From positions 24,647 through 88,646 of the forward strand of contig JANYDW010000002.1 in the NCBI GenBank assembly GCA_025363455.1: a DNA stretch of 64,000 nucleotides. Direction: 5' to 3'. A model generated the notes under the pieces. The model was given only the letters and a program-made list of their open reading frames with translations. It did not search any database and was not told where the DNA came from. Below, piece by piece: positions 17,944 through 25,720 of this stretch; positions within the stretch are counted from its first letter, which is position 1, and each line of letters starts with the position of its first letter. The stretch is from Oleiharenicola sp. GTDB lineage: Bacteria; Verrucomicrobiota; Verrucomicrobiia; Opitutales; Opitutaceae. The position numbers and the translations under genes are program-made.

Positions 17944-18507
17944 ATGAAAAGTCTCGTCATCTTGCTTGCCTTGGCGGCTTTTACCCCCCTCCGCGCCGAA
18001 ACACTCGGGGGCGTCATCAAGATCACCCCGGTCGCCGGTTGGAGTCGGGAAAGCCTGGGCGAAAACGGCCAGGCGGAGCCCCGCTTCCCCACCCTGAGGT
18101 TCGTACCAAAGGATGGTCGCAACGCCGCCGTCATCATGACGCTGCTGCCCATTGATGCGCCCGGCTTCACGGTTACCAATCACGCATCCCTCGAACGCTT
18201 CAACCTGATAAGCGCCGGCCCCTATATCGCCAACCGCGACGAGCCGCCTTCTCCGAGCGTGGTGGAGATCGCCAATGGAATTGGCGTCAGCATCACCAAC
18301 GAGGACCCGGACCTGATCGGCAAGCCGGTGCCACCGAATGAATACAGGATCGCCACTTCCGTCAGTTTGCTGCTCGACCGAAAACACCTGATCCATTGCA
18401 CCATTTTCTACGACGTGAAGGATTCCGTCGATCTCCACGAGGCCCTGGATATTATCCTGTCCGCCACCGTGAAGTCCGCCAGCAACACTCCGTCGACGAA
18501 CATCTAG
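17944..18507 (+). CDS. Secreted protein of unknown function
   Basis: The 187-residue product has a signal peptide (residues 1-18, ending PLRAE) and a compact mature part. Alternating strands are visible (GVIKITPVAGWSRESLG, NAAVIMTLLPID, ISAGPYIANRDE, IATSVSLLLDRKHLIHCTIFYDVKD). It may be a single-domain periplasmic beta-sandwich, but no family was recognised. The ATG at 17944 gives the clean signal peptide. It ends 10 bp before the DUF1080 gene, so the two are likely co-transcribed. Confidence 0.65.
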   Translation: MKSLVILLALAAFTPLRAETLGGVIKITPVAGWSRESLGENGQAEPRFPTLRFVPKDGRNAAVIMTLLPIDAPGFTVTNHASLERFNLISAGPYIANRDEPPSPSVVEIANGIGVSITNEDPDLIGKPVPPNEYRIATSVSLLLDRKHLIHCTIFYDVKDSVDLHEALDIILSATVKSASNTPSTNI

Positions 18508-18517
18508 CCAACCACTC

Positions 18518-19213
18518 ATGAAACCGTTGCCTCATGTATGCCTGGCCGCGATGCTCCTGCTAGCGGGCACCCCGGCGGCCCGCTCCCAAGCGTTGCCACT
18601 GTTCAATGGCCGCGACCTGACCGGCTGGCACATCGATGTGCCGGCGATGGACAAAGACCCTTCAGTTCCGAGCCCATTCATCGTCCGCGAGGGCAACCTC
18701 GTCAGCCTCGCCAAGCCCGGTGGCCACATCATCACCGATGCCAGCCACGAAAACTACCGGCTCAGGGTGGAATACCGTTTCCCCGGGAAGCCGGGCAATT
18801 GTGGTGTGCTGGTGCACGTCTCGACCCCCCGCGCACTCTATGGCATGTTCCCCAAGTCCATCGAGTGCCAGCTGCTGCACGCCAATGCGGGTGACTTCTG
18901 GTGCATCGCGCAGGACATCACGGTGCCCGACATGGAGGCCCGCCGCGGCCCGAAGGAAAACTGGGGCGTGGACGGCAAGAAGCTCCGGCGCATCCCGAAT
19001 CTCACGGACAACTCCGAAAAGCCCCCCGGCGAGTGGAACACCATGGTCGTCGAATGCGTCGCGGATAAGATCAAGGTCTGGGTGAACGGCGACCTGGTGA
19101 ATTATGGCTACGACTGCCAGGCCTCGCGCGGCCAGATTGCCCTGCAGGCCGAGGGCTCCGAGGTGGAGTTTCGCAAGGTTGAACTCACCCAGATCAGCGC
19201 CCTGACCGAGTAG
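18518..19213 (+). CDS. Secreted DUF1080 (3-keto-disaccharide hydrolase-like) protein
   Basis: The 231-residue protein has a signal peptide (residues 1-23, ending ARSQ) and one DUF1080 domain. It contains LFNGRDLTGWHID at residues 29-41, YRLRVEYRFPGKPGNCGVLVHV, an ESQL-like segment KSIECQLLHANAGDFW, and the closing PPGEWNTMVVECVADKIKVWVNG. DUF1080 domains have a concanavalin-like jelly-roll fold. Members have been shown to hydrolyse 3-keto-glycosides, acting with oxidoreductases that make the 3-keto sugar. Such domains are greatly expanded in Verrucomicrobiota and Planctomycetota. The specific substrate is unknown. Confidence 0.9.
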   Translation: MKPLPHVCLAAMLLLAGTPAARSQALPLFNGRDLTGWHIDVPAMDKDPSVPSPFIVREGNLVSLAKPGGHIITDASHENYRLRVEYRFPGKPGNCGVLVHVSTPRALYGMFPKSIECQLLHANAGDFWCIAQDITVPDMEARRGPKENWGVDGKKLRRIPNLTDNSEKPPGEWNTMVVECVADKIKVWVNGDLVNYGYDCQASRGQIALQAEGSEVEFRKVELTQISALTE

Positions 19214-19334
19214 GTTTTTGCCACGATTTTGCGACAGCTGGGCGCACGAGAACTCGCGCCGGCTAAAAATTATTAAATCCCCACCGGGGACATTTATGGC
19301 GTTCCAAGGCGAAATTTTCGCTGTCAGATAGATC

Positions 19335-19763
19335 ATGCCCACCGCATCCGCTCTGCTTCCTACCTCGGTCGAATCTTTCACCAAGCTGGCCCGGTTCATC
19401 GAGGAAAACAAGATCGCCCTGTTCACCACCGTGACTTCCGACGGCACGCTGCACAGCCGGCCGTTGCTCACTCGTGACATCGACCTCGCCGGCCATGCCC
19501 TGTGGTTTTTCCTAGCCAGCAATTTTCCCAAGGCCGAGGAATGGCTGCAGGGGCGGGAAGTGGGGTTGGCCTATGTCTCGTCGGACAAGACCGGCGGCTA
19601 CTATTCAGTATCCGGCCGCGCGCAGGTCGTGCATGACAAGGGCAAGGCCGAGGAACTGTGGACGCCCGGCGCGGCCACCCGCTTTCCTACCGGCGCCGAT
19701 GACCCGCGCCTCGTCTTGCTACGGGTGGAAGTGGAGGCCGTGGAATTTTGGGATTCGCCGTAA
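19335..19763 (+). CDS. Pyridoxamine 5'-phosphate oxidase-like / general stress protein 26 family
   Basis: This 142-residue cytoplasmic protein has the split-barrel flavin-binding fold of the stress protein 26 group. Visible motifs are FIEENKIALFTTVTSDGTLHSRPL, LWFFLASNFPKAEEW, VGLAYVSSDKTGGYYSVSGRAQVV and the C-terminal LLRVEVEAVEFWDSP. Members bind FMN or FAD; the physiological reaction is unknown for most. It is preceded by an A/T-rich stretch (CTAAAAATTATTAAAT near 19262) that probably holds its promoter and is followed by the second copy of the composite palindromic repeat. Confidence 0.85.
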   Translation: MPTASALLPTSVESFTKLARFIEENKIALFTTVTSDGTLHSRPLLTRDIDLAGHALWFFLASNFPKAEEWLQGREVGLAYVSSDKTGGYYSVSGRAQVVHDKGKAEELWTPGAATRFPTGADDPRLVLLRVEVEAVEFWDSP

Positions 19764-19800
19764 TGGGGCGTAGGGCCTGATGGCGGGGTCCGTGAGGAAA

Positions 19801-20004
19801 ATAAAGATCCTCGGGGCAAGCCCTGAGGCATTCCGGCCGTTTTTGTAGGAGCCTGCTTGCAGGCGATTCGGAACTTCCGCCACCGGACCGAACGCAGAAT
19901 CGCCTGCAAGCAGGCTCCTACATCCCGACCAAGCCGAAGCACCTGTCGGCCATAGGCCGGGCGACGGCCGAAGCTTCGGGATATTGGACCCACTGCGAAT
20001 AAAG
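19801..20004. repeat. Composite palindromic repeat, copy 2
   Basis: Second copy of the element at 1428-1658, same orientation, about 27 bp shorter in the spacer between the two hairpins. It has the small hairpin (CTCGGGGCAAGCCCTGAGG), the long GTAGGAGCCTGCTTGCAGG hairpin starting at 19846, and the conserved tail ending GAATAAAG. Differences between copies in the hairpins are largely in loops, consistent with selection for base pairing or recent copying. Confidence 0.85.
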
Positions 20005-20168
20005 GATGAGCCATTCTCCCGTTCCGGCGGGACGGGGTTAGGGATTATATAAGCACCGGAGCCGAACGGAAAAAGCCGGCCGGGTGAGACCAAGCTGATT
20101 CCTACCGGACCAGTGACCCATTCGTTATCGCGGTTTCGGCCGCGTTGTGCGCGAGTTATGGCACCGCC

Positions 20169-20876
20169 ATGCCTGCCCGGACTTCCATCGCCCGACGATT
20201 CGAGATGTTCGACCACACAATCGATCATATGGGACGGCGTCTGCTTGGGGTGCGCGCCCCGGCGCAAATGATCGGGGCGCTCCGCTGGGGCATGGAGGAA
20301 CTGGACAAGACCTACGCGGAGACGTCCGCCCGCGTGCGGGCTACGGTCGCCTGCCGCAACGGATGCGCCTATTGTTGCAGTGTCCCGGTTGATGTACAGG
20401 CGCATGAGATCTTCTATGCGGCCGATTATATCCAGGTTCATTTCTCGCCCGAAGCCCTCGCCGAGGTCATCGATCTTCTCGCCGCCCATCGCCGGCGCGT
20501 CGCCGGGCTGGCTGCGGGTAAACGCGCCGTGAGCCGGCAGCCCTGTGCCCTCCTGCGGGCCGGTTCCTGTTCGATCTACGCCGGGCGCCCGGAAGCCTGC
20601 CGGTCGCATCACACCAGTGATGCTGCGGTATGCGCGGCCAACCTCGCCGACCCGGCGGTCAATCTCACCAAGGTCTATATCCCCGCCTTGCGGGCCCGCA
20701 TGTTTGCGGTGATGCTTGGCCTCGACGAGGCGATCGAAGCGGCCGGCTACGACGAGCGGTCCTACGATTTTGGCTCCGCCCTGCACGAGGCGCTTACGAA
20801 CAGCCTCTGCCTCATGCGATGGATGCGCCGCCAGGCCGCTTTCTCCGACTCCTGCCTCGCCGACGCCGCCGAATAG
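20169..20876 (+). CDS. YkgJ-type zinc/iron-cluster cysteine protein
   Basis: The 235-residue cytoplasmic protein carries the YkgJ cysteine signature. CRNGCAYCC lies near residue 60, followed about 65 residues later by PCALLRAGSCSIYAGRPEACRSH. These cysteines are proposed to bind zinc or an iron-sulfur cluster; the biochemical role of the family is unknown. A second, much shorter YkgJ-like gene lies at 25721-26062. The ATG at 20169 is preferred to a GTG at 20145. Confidence 0.82.
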   Translation: MPARTSIARRFEMFDHTIDHMGRRLLGVRAPAQMIGALRWGMEELDKTYAETSARVRATVACRNGCAYCCSVPVDVQAHEIFYAADYIQVHFSPEALAEVIDLLAAHRRRVAGLAAGKRAVSRQPCALLRAGSCSIYAGRPEACRSHHTSDAAVCAANLADPAVNLTKVYIPALRARMFAVMLGLDEAIEAAGYDERSYDFGSALHEALTNSLCLMRWMRRQAAFSDSCLADAAE

Positions 20877-20934
20877 GGTCGGCTTGGCCACTAATCCCCT
20901 TGCTGGGCCGGGTGCGCCGGGCTACCGGTCCCTG

Positions 20935-22092
20935 ATGCGCCCCACCCTGGCCCCCCTGCTGCTGGCCTTCTCGCTAGCCACTCTGCCCGCGCCGGCCCAA
21001 TCCACCGTTGCCGCGCCGGTTCCGCTCAATCCCTCCGGCTTCGTGATTCATCGTGGCACAAACCTCAGCCATTGGCTCTCGCAGGATTTCCACTGGCAGC
21101 CACGAGCGGCTTGGCTCACCGAAAATGACTTCCGCTTCATCGCTCACGCTGGCTTCGACCATGTACGGCTGCCCGTCGACGAAAAGGAACTCTGGCGCGA
21201 CGATGACTCCCCCAACGAAGAGGCCTTCGCCTTAATGCTAAAGGCGATCGGCTGGGCCCGAGCGAACCATCTGCGGGTCATCGTCGACCTCCACACCGTC
21301 CGGTCACACCATTTCAATGCCGCCAATGAGGGAGGTCACAACACGCTCTTCACGGATCCGAAGGCCCAGCAGGCCTTCTTCGGCCTCTGGCGCCAGCTTT
21401 CCGCCCGCTTGCACGACCAGCCGGCCGACGCCGTTGCGTATGAAATCATGAACGAGCCGGTGGCCCCCGATCATGAGGATTGGAATCGGCTCGTTGCCTT
21501 CGCCCTCGCCATGCTCCGCAAGCTTGAACCGAGCCGCGTCATCGTCATCGGCTCGAATCTGTGGCAGATGCCGCACACGCTGCCGTTCCTGAAGGTCCCC
21601 GCCGGCGACCGGAACATCATCCTGAGCACCCACACCTACTCACCGTTAATGTTCACACACTACACGGCCAATTGGGTGCCGCTCAAGGTCTACACCGGGC
21701 CCGTCCACTATCCGGGACCAATCGTCCCCAGCGAGACCCAGGCCGGCCTTATGAAAAGCGCAGACCTGCGCGACTTGGTGGGCAACGCCAGTGACGACTG
21801 GGGCCCGGCCCGCCTCGCGCAGGAACTCGAACCCGCCATCCGCCGCGCGCGCGAACTCGGTCTCCAGCTCTACTGCGGCGAATTTGGCTGTCTGCCGAGC
21901 GTGCCGCGCATCGACCGCCTTGCCTACTATCGCGACCTCGTCACCACCATGGAAACAAACGGCATGGCGTGGGCGAACTGGGAGTACAAGGGCGACTTCG
22001 GCCTCTTCGAGTGGCATGGTCAGAATACGACCACCGGCGCGCCCGACACGGAACTGATCGATGCCCTGCTCTCCGGCCTGAGGCCGAACTGA
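20935..22092 (+). CDS. Secreted GH5 glycoside hydrolase (cellulase/exo-glucanase-like)
   Basis: This 385-residue protein has a signal peptide (residues 1-22, ending PAPAQS) followed by a single GH5 barrel. It opens GFVIHRGTNLSHWLSQ and contains FDHVRLPVDEKELW, VIVDLHTV, the acid/base Glu in YEIMNEPVAP (about residue 173) and the nucleophile Glu in LYCGEFGCLP (about residue 317). MAWANWEYKGDFGLFE closes the barrel. GH5 enzymes of this kind cleave beta-1,4- or beta-1,3/1,6-glucans or mannans. It follows the YkgJ-type gene by 58 bp. A much longer in-frame reading from 20716 is an artefact of overlap with that gene. Confidence 0.88.
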   Translation: MRPTLAPLLLAFSLATLPAPAQSTVAAPVPLNPSGFVIHRGTNLSHWLSQDFHWQPRAAWLTENDFRFIAHAGFDHVRLPVDEKELWRDDDSPNEEAFALMLKAIGWARANHLRVIVDLHTVRSHHFNAANEGGHNTLFTDPKAQQAFFGLWRQLSARLHDQPADAVAYEIMNEPVAPDHEDWNRLVAFALAMLRKLEPSRVIVIGSNLWQMPHTLPFLKVPAGDRNIILSTHTYSPLMFTHYTANWVPLKVYTGPVHYPGPIVPSETQAGLMKSADLRDLVGNASDDWGPARLAQELEPAIRRARELGLQLYCGEFGCLPSVPRIDRLAYYRDLVTTMETNGMAWANWEYKGDFGLFEWHGQNTTTGAPDTELIDALLSGLRPN

Positions 22093-22169
22093 GGCCGCCA
22101 CCGAGCGGGCTGACGCGAGGAAACTTCTTCCCCTTGTATCCTCCTGGTGATTCAGGCATCGAACCTGGC

Positions 22170-23246
22170 GTGAGCTCCTCGCCGCCTGATCCCGAATCAT
22201 CTCCGCCCAGGCCCAAGCGCCGGCAGCGTTACACGGGCAAGAATCCCCGGCGTTTCGAGGAGAAGTACAAGGAACTCAACCCCGAGCGCTATGCGGAGGA
22301 TGTCGCCAAGGTTATCGCGGCAGGCAAGACCCCCGCTGGCATGCATCGGCCCATAATGGTGGCTGAGATCCTTTCTGTTCTCGCCCTTCAACCAGGCGAA
22401 CTCGCCGTGGACTGCACCCTCGGTTTCGGCGGACACACCCGCGAAATGCTCGCGCGCCTCACCCCGGGCGGACGGCTCATTGGACTCGATGTGGACCCGA
22501 TTGAACACCCCAAGACGACCTCACGCCTTCGCGCTGCCGGTTTCGGGGAGGACATCTTTACCGCAGTGCGCTCAAACTTCGCCAGCCTGCCCAAGGTGCT
22601 GGCCGAATCTGGGCTCGAGGGTGCGGATGCCATCTTGGCCGACCTCGGGGTCTCCTCGATGCAGCTCGATGACCCCGCGCGGGGCTTCACTTTCAAGACA
22701 GACAGCCCCCTTGACCTCCGCCTGAATCCGTCACGCCCGCCCTCCGCCGCCGAATGGCTCGCCCGCGTCTCCGAGCAGGATTTCGTCGATGCTTTGACCG
22801 AAAACGCCGACGAACCCCACGCCGGGTTGCTTGCCCGCGAACTTATCGAGCGCCGGGGCGAAACCTCATTCACGCGAACCCTCCAACTCGCAGCCACAAT
22901 CCGCAACATTCTCCGCGTGCATCACGCCCGCCACGACCCGGATACCGCCGATGACACCGTGCGTCGCGTCTTCCAGGCCCTCCGTATCGCGGTAAACGAC
23001 GAATTTGGCGTGCTCGACCATTTTCTCCGCAACTTGCCGCAGTGTCTCAAAGCGGGTGGACGTGTCGCCATTCTCACTTTTCACTCTGGCGAAGACCGCC
23101 GTGTCAAACAGGCATTCCGCGACGGTGTCCGGAAAGGCCTCTATGCTTCGGCCAACGACGAAGTGGTCCGTGCCGGACCCCAGGAGCGCCGCGCAAATCC
23201 CCGGAGCACTTCAGCCAAGCTCCGTTGGGCCGTCCGAGCTGGCTGA
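22170..23246 (+). CDS. rsmH: 16S rRNA (cytosine(1402)-N4)-methyltransferase
   Basis: The protein methylates N4 of C1402 in 16S rRNA, fine-tuning the P site. Family motifs are complete: AGMHRPIMVAEIL, the SAM motif VDCTLGFGGHTREML, LIGLDVDP, ILADLGVSSMQLDDPARGFTF, LDLRLNP, and AFRIAVN-like QALRIAVNDEFGVL with ILTFHSGEDRRVKQAF. A GTG at 22170 is chosen, giving 358 residues; the true start could be later. A basic N-terminal extension of about 55 residues (PRPKRRQRYTGKNPRRFEEKY) precedes the usual first motif. The gene stands alone, not in a division/cell-wall cluster. Confidence 0.9.
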   Translation: MSSSPPDPESSPPRPKRRQRYTGKNPRRFEEKYKELNPERYAEDVAKVIAAGKTPAGMHRPIMVAEILSVLALQPGELAVDCTLGFGGHTREMLARLTPGGRLIGLDVDPIEHPKTTSRLRAAGFGEDIFTAVRSNFASLPKVLAESGLEGADAILADLGVSSMQLDDPARGFTFKTDSPLDLRLNPSRPPSAAEWLARVSEQDFVDALTENADEPHAGLLARELIERRGETSFTRTLQLAATIRNILRVHHARHDPDTADDTVRRVFQALRIAVNDEFGVLDHFLRNLPQCLKAGGRVAILTFHSGEDRRVKQAFRDGVRKGLYASANDEVVRAGPQERRANPRSTSAKLRWAVRAG

Positions 23247-23479
23247 TACCGAGGTAGCCGAAGAGTTGGAACCGGCTGGCATCGTCTGCGCCGAGGACCC
23301 TTACACCTCTACGCGATGACCGGCTCCGAAACTGCCAAAGGACGGCCTCGTCACCGACCCTAGTTTAATCCGACGAATGCCTTGCTCGCCCGCGTTCGGC
23401 AAAATTTCAGCGATCAAAAGGAACTTCGCAGATGGATTTGCTTGAAAATAAAAATTTCTGTGTCAGCTTTAATTTAGGT

Positions 23480-23576
23480 CAAAAACAACATGTTAAGAGC
23501 ACGGTGGCGACACCCTCTCAAATCAGGCACAGTCAATTTTCGCCTAAAGGCGGCCCACCCCGGCCGCCTTTTTTGT
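23480..23576 (+). ncRNA. Candidate small RNA ending in a terminator
   Basis: The 414-bp gap after rsmH has an A/T-rich stretch (23440-23500) that could serve as promoter. A small hairpin GGTG-GCGA-CACC (23503-23514) follows, then a textbook terminator at 23547-23574. The terminator lies 300 bp past rsmH and before the next gene, so an independent short transcript is plausible. No convincing -35/-10 pair was fixed and the left end is a guess. Alternatively this is simply the distant terminator of rsmH. Confidence 0.3.
23547..23574 (+). terminator. Rho-independent terminator
   Basis: AAGGCGGCC (23547-23555) pairs with GGCCGCCTT (23562-23570), loop CACCCC, with a run of six T at 23569-23574. 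Confidence 0.9.
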
Positions 23577-23660
23577 TACCTGCAAACAACTTGCCCTGAA
23601 GTTTTTCTGCGCTCGCCCGATTAGGATAGTTACTCCACCCGCTAGTCCACCCCACCCACA

Positions 23661-24056
23661 ATGAACCTCCTAGAATACCTCATCCTTGGATTCATGGCAG
23701 TCATGGTCATAGGTACCTGGGTCTTAATAGGTGCCATCCGTCGCGCCCAGGACGGTTTCGAAAATGAATACGGCTTTCAACTGGGCATCGTACCCTCGTT
23801 GCAGTCGGCTTATGCGCTCCCGGGATTTCCCCAGACCGCGCCGGCCCGGGCGGTAATGCCCGAAATCACGCCGACCAAATCACCTCGCCGCCCGCAGGGC
23901 TCCAAACCCCCGATGCTGCCCCCCAATCTGACAGTTGCCGACCTCAACCCCAGCACGGAGCGCAAGCCCCGTCGCAGGCAGAAACAGGCCGATACGAGCC
24001 GGCAGGATACACAGCCCCCCTTTTCAGGATCGGTCGATACACCGAAAAATCTGTAA
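23661..24056 (+). CDS. Small membrane-anchored protein with disordered tail
   Basis: The 131-residue product begins MNLLEYLILGFMAVMVIGTW, one N-terminal transmembrane helix (residues 4-26). A short amphipathic part follows, and the tail from residue 55 is rich in Pro, Lys, Arg, Ser and Gln (TKSPRRPQGSKPP, RKPRRRQKQADT). The tail looks disordered. No family was recognised. It is preceded by the sRNA/terminator region and has its own A/T-containing upstream region. Confidence 0.6.
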   Translation: MNLLEYLILGFMAVMVIGTWVLIGAIRRAQDGFENEYGFQLGIVPSLQSAYALPGFPQTAPARAVMPEITPTKSPRRPQGSKPPMLPPNLTVADLNPSTERKPRRRQKQADTSRQDTQPPFSGSVDTPKNL

Positions 24057-24112
24057 GGCAGGCGCATTGGCAGGTGCCCGTTGGCCCGCATAAGCTAAGT
24101 TGAAGTCTTCCC

Positions 24113-24211
24113 ATGGCTCGCGGTCGGCTCAATTTCCGCGATACGTCGTCTTGGGTCCGTCTGGCGCAATTTCACGCGTTGCCCTTGCCCGATAAGGTCG
24201 CCATGACGTGA
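24113..24211 (+). pseudogene. N-terminal piece of a frameshifted DUF1905/YdeI gene
   Basis: This 32-codon frame starts MARGRLNFRDTSSWVRLAQF, like the first strand of DUF1905 proteins, and continues LPLPDKVAMT before TGA at 24209-24211. The next part of the same domain (GTINGHPIKHALRG) follows immediately in another frame from the GTG at 24208. The ACGTGA sequence holds both the stop and the restart. Read together the two pieces reconstitute one DUF1905 domain, so a single-base indel or a programmed shift is suspected. Confidence 0.5.
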
Positions 24212-24630
24212 AAAATGCCGGAATACGCCGGCTCATCGGCACGATCAACGGTCACCCGATCAAGCATGCGCTCAGGGGCCACGCGGACGGCGGCAATTTC
24301 CTCATCGCCAGCCGGAGTATCATCAAAACGGCCCGAATCAGCTTCCGGATGAACGCGGTCATGGAGTTCCGCCCGGACCCCAAGCCTCATCAGTTCGACC
24401 TGCCCGAGGAACTCCGGCTCGCCCTGGACCAGGACGATGCAGCCCGCGAACGCTGGGCAACCATCATCATCGGCCGCCAGCGGTCCCTGGTCAGCTACAT
24501 CACCAGCGCGAAAACCGAAGCAACGCACATCAGGCGCGCTGTCGAGCTGGCGACCAGGATCCGCAAGCACACCCTCTATGGTGACTTGCAGCGGAAGGCT
24601 GCACCGGGCAAGCCGGCAAGCCCCGACTGA
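24208..24630 (+). CDS. DUF1905 / YdeI-OmpD-associated family protein, main reading frame
   Basis: Two family regions are visible in these 140 residues. The rest of a DUF1905 beta-barrel (GTINGHPIKHALRGHADGGN, FLIASRSIIKTA, MEFRPDPKPHQFDLPEEL) is joined to the YdeI/OmpD-associated helical tail (RWATIIIGRQRSLVSYITSAKTEATHIRRAVELATRI). Proteins of this class are common, and a protective role against bacteriocins has been proposed for some YdeI relatives. The GTG start lies in the middle of the DUF1905 domain. The missing N-terminal strand is encoded upstream in another frame (24113-24211), so the gene is probably interrupted by a frameshift. Confidence 0.6.
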   Translation: MKNAGIRRLIGTINGHPIKHALRGHADGGNFLIASRSIIKTARISFRMNAVMEFRPDPKPHQFDLPEELRLALDQDDAARERWATIIIGRQRSLVSYITSAKTEATHIRRAVELATRIRKHTLYGDLQRKAAPGKPASPD

Positions 24631-24663
24631 CTGGTCCCGCCAGCCTAGCGGCCTGAGGCGGCC

Positions 24664-24873
24664 TTATTTGTCCTTCACGAATTCGAGCAGGTCACCGGGC
24701 TGGCATTTCAACTCCCGGCACAGGGCTTCGAGCGTGCTGAAGCGCACCGCCTTGGCCTTGTTAGTTTTCAGGATGGATAGGTTGGCCAGGGTAAGGTCAA
24801 CCCGTTGCGCCAGTTCGGTGAGGGTGATCCCACGGTCCGCCATCACCCGGTCAAGATTGAGTTGGATAGGCAT
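24664..24873 (-). CDS. YozG-like XRE-family transcriptional regulator
   Basis: The 69-residue protein is a single helix-turn-helix domain of the Cro/CI type: MADRGITLTELAQRVDLTLANLSIL, then KAKAVRFSTLEALCRELKCQPGDLLEF. It resembles Bacillus YozG. Its gene follows the DUF2975 membrane-protein gene with three bases between them, the standard arrangement for this pair. It most likely represses the shared promoter by binding the palindromes at 25596-25667, which is inference from gene order. Confidence 0.88.
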   Translation of the reverse strand: MPIQLNLDRVMADRGITLTELAQRVDLTLANLSILKTNKAKAVRFSTLEALCRELKCQPGDLLEFVKDK

Positions 24874-24876
24874 GGC

Positions 24877-25587
24877 TCAGACGGTGAGATCGTTTTCGGT
24901 CTTGAGATTCAGGCCCTGCCGGAAGGCCTCGGCCAACACCAGCACGAGACAGCCAGTCAAGAGGCCGCCCTGATTGGTCAGCAAGCCGGAGGGCAGGTTT
25001 AGTTGCACCGCCATGGCCCCGCTCGGGAAGGGCAGCGTGGCGGCGAAGCCGGTCAGCACGACATGCGTCCGAAAATAGTTACCCATCACCGCCGAGCCGA
25101 ATATTCCCAACGCCATGCAAGCCAGGCTGGAGACAACCAATGTCCCTCCAATCCGCCGGACCAAGCGCAGGTTTTCCTCGTTGAATACATCACCACACTC
25201 GAGGTTGGCGCACAGGATGCGGAGAGACGTACAGAGAATATAGGAAAAGATGATGATCACGGCCATGGACGGAATGATCGTCAGGCGCAGGGCGGAGACC
25301 AACGCGGGATCCTGGCTGGCGAGATCCACCTGCAAGGTTCCCCGTAACGAATGGAGCGCCAAGGAACCCTGCTTGGCCGTGTCCGAACTGAGCCCGAGCT
25401 TGTTGTCTGCCGCGGGCAGGGACATTTCCCCAACCGTGACGATCATTTTCGACTCACCCCCGAAGCGATGAATGATCCAGGAATTGGAGACGGCCAGGAG
25501 CCAGAAGAAGCCCAAGGCGATAGTAACCACGCGTAGAATGCCGAAAAGTCCGCGGAGCAGACGGGGGAGGTTGGTCAATATTTTCAT
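24877..25587 (-). CDS. DUF2975 membrane protein
   Basis: The 236-residue protein has four transmembrane segments, near residues 14-36, 104-126, 147-170 and 208-226. DUF2975 features include ILCTSLRILCANLECGDVFNEENLRLVRRIGG. The motif in which a Phe-rich segment (GDVFNEEN) precedes an Arg-Arg turn is the family signature. A long extracytoplasmic loop lies between helices 1 and 2. Function is unknown; DUF2975 genes are very often followed by a YozG-like XRE regulator, as here. The ATG at 25587 sits just inside the A/T-rich control region. Confidence 0.85.
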   Translation of the reverse strand: MKILTNLPRLLRGLFGILRVVTIALGFFWLLAVSNSWIIHRFGGESKMIVTVGEMSLPAADNKLGLSSDTAKQGSLALHSLRGTLQVDLASQDPALVSALRLTIIPSMAVIIIFSYILCTSLRILCANLECGDVFNEENLRLVRRIGGTLVVSSLACMALGIFGSAVMGNYFRTHVVLTGFAATLPFPSGAMAVQLNLPSGLLTNQGGLLTGCLVLVLAEAFRQGLNLKTENDLTV

Positions 25588-25595
25588 GGGATGAG

Positions 25596-25667
25596 AAATT
25601 TATATTTATTGATACTCGATAAATATAAATTTGGCTTCGTCAATATTAATTTATCGTTTTTCGATAA
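25596..25667 (-). promoter_or_regulatory. Operator-like palindromes upstream of the DUF2975-XRE pair
   Basis: A perfect 14-bp inverted repeat (AAATTTATATTTAT, 25596-25609, against 25619-25632) with a nine-base spacer lies 9 bp before the DUF2975 start. A second one, TTATCG-TTTTT-CGATAA (25651-25667), lies 18 bp further up. The sequence CGATAA occurs in both. In a GC-rich genome this 75-bp block of about 80% A+T stands out. It probably combines the promoter with binding sites for the XRE protein. Confidence 0.7.
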
Positions 25668-25720
25668 TCTTTTCGCCGCCTCCCCGTCATCGTGTTAACT
25701 AAAGTTGCTAAATACCGCCC

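Noticed and set aside
23490..23600. 36-codon frame starting ATGTTAAGAGC
   Set aside because: It reads straight through the terminator stem and has no ribosome binding site or similarity.
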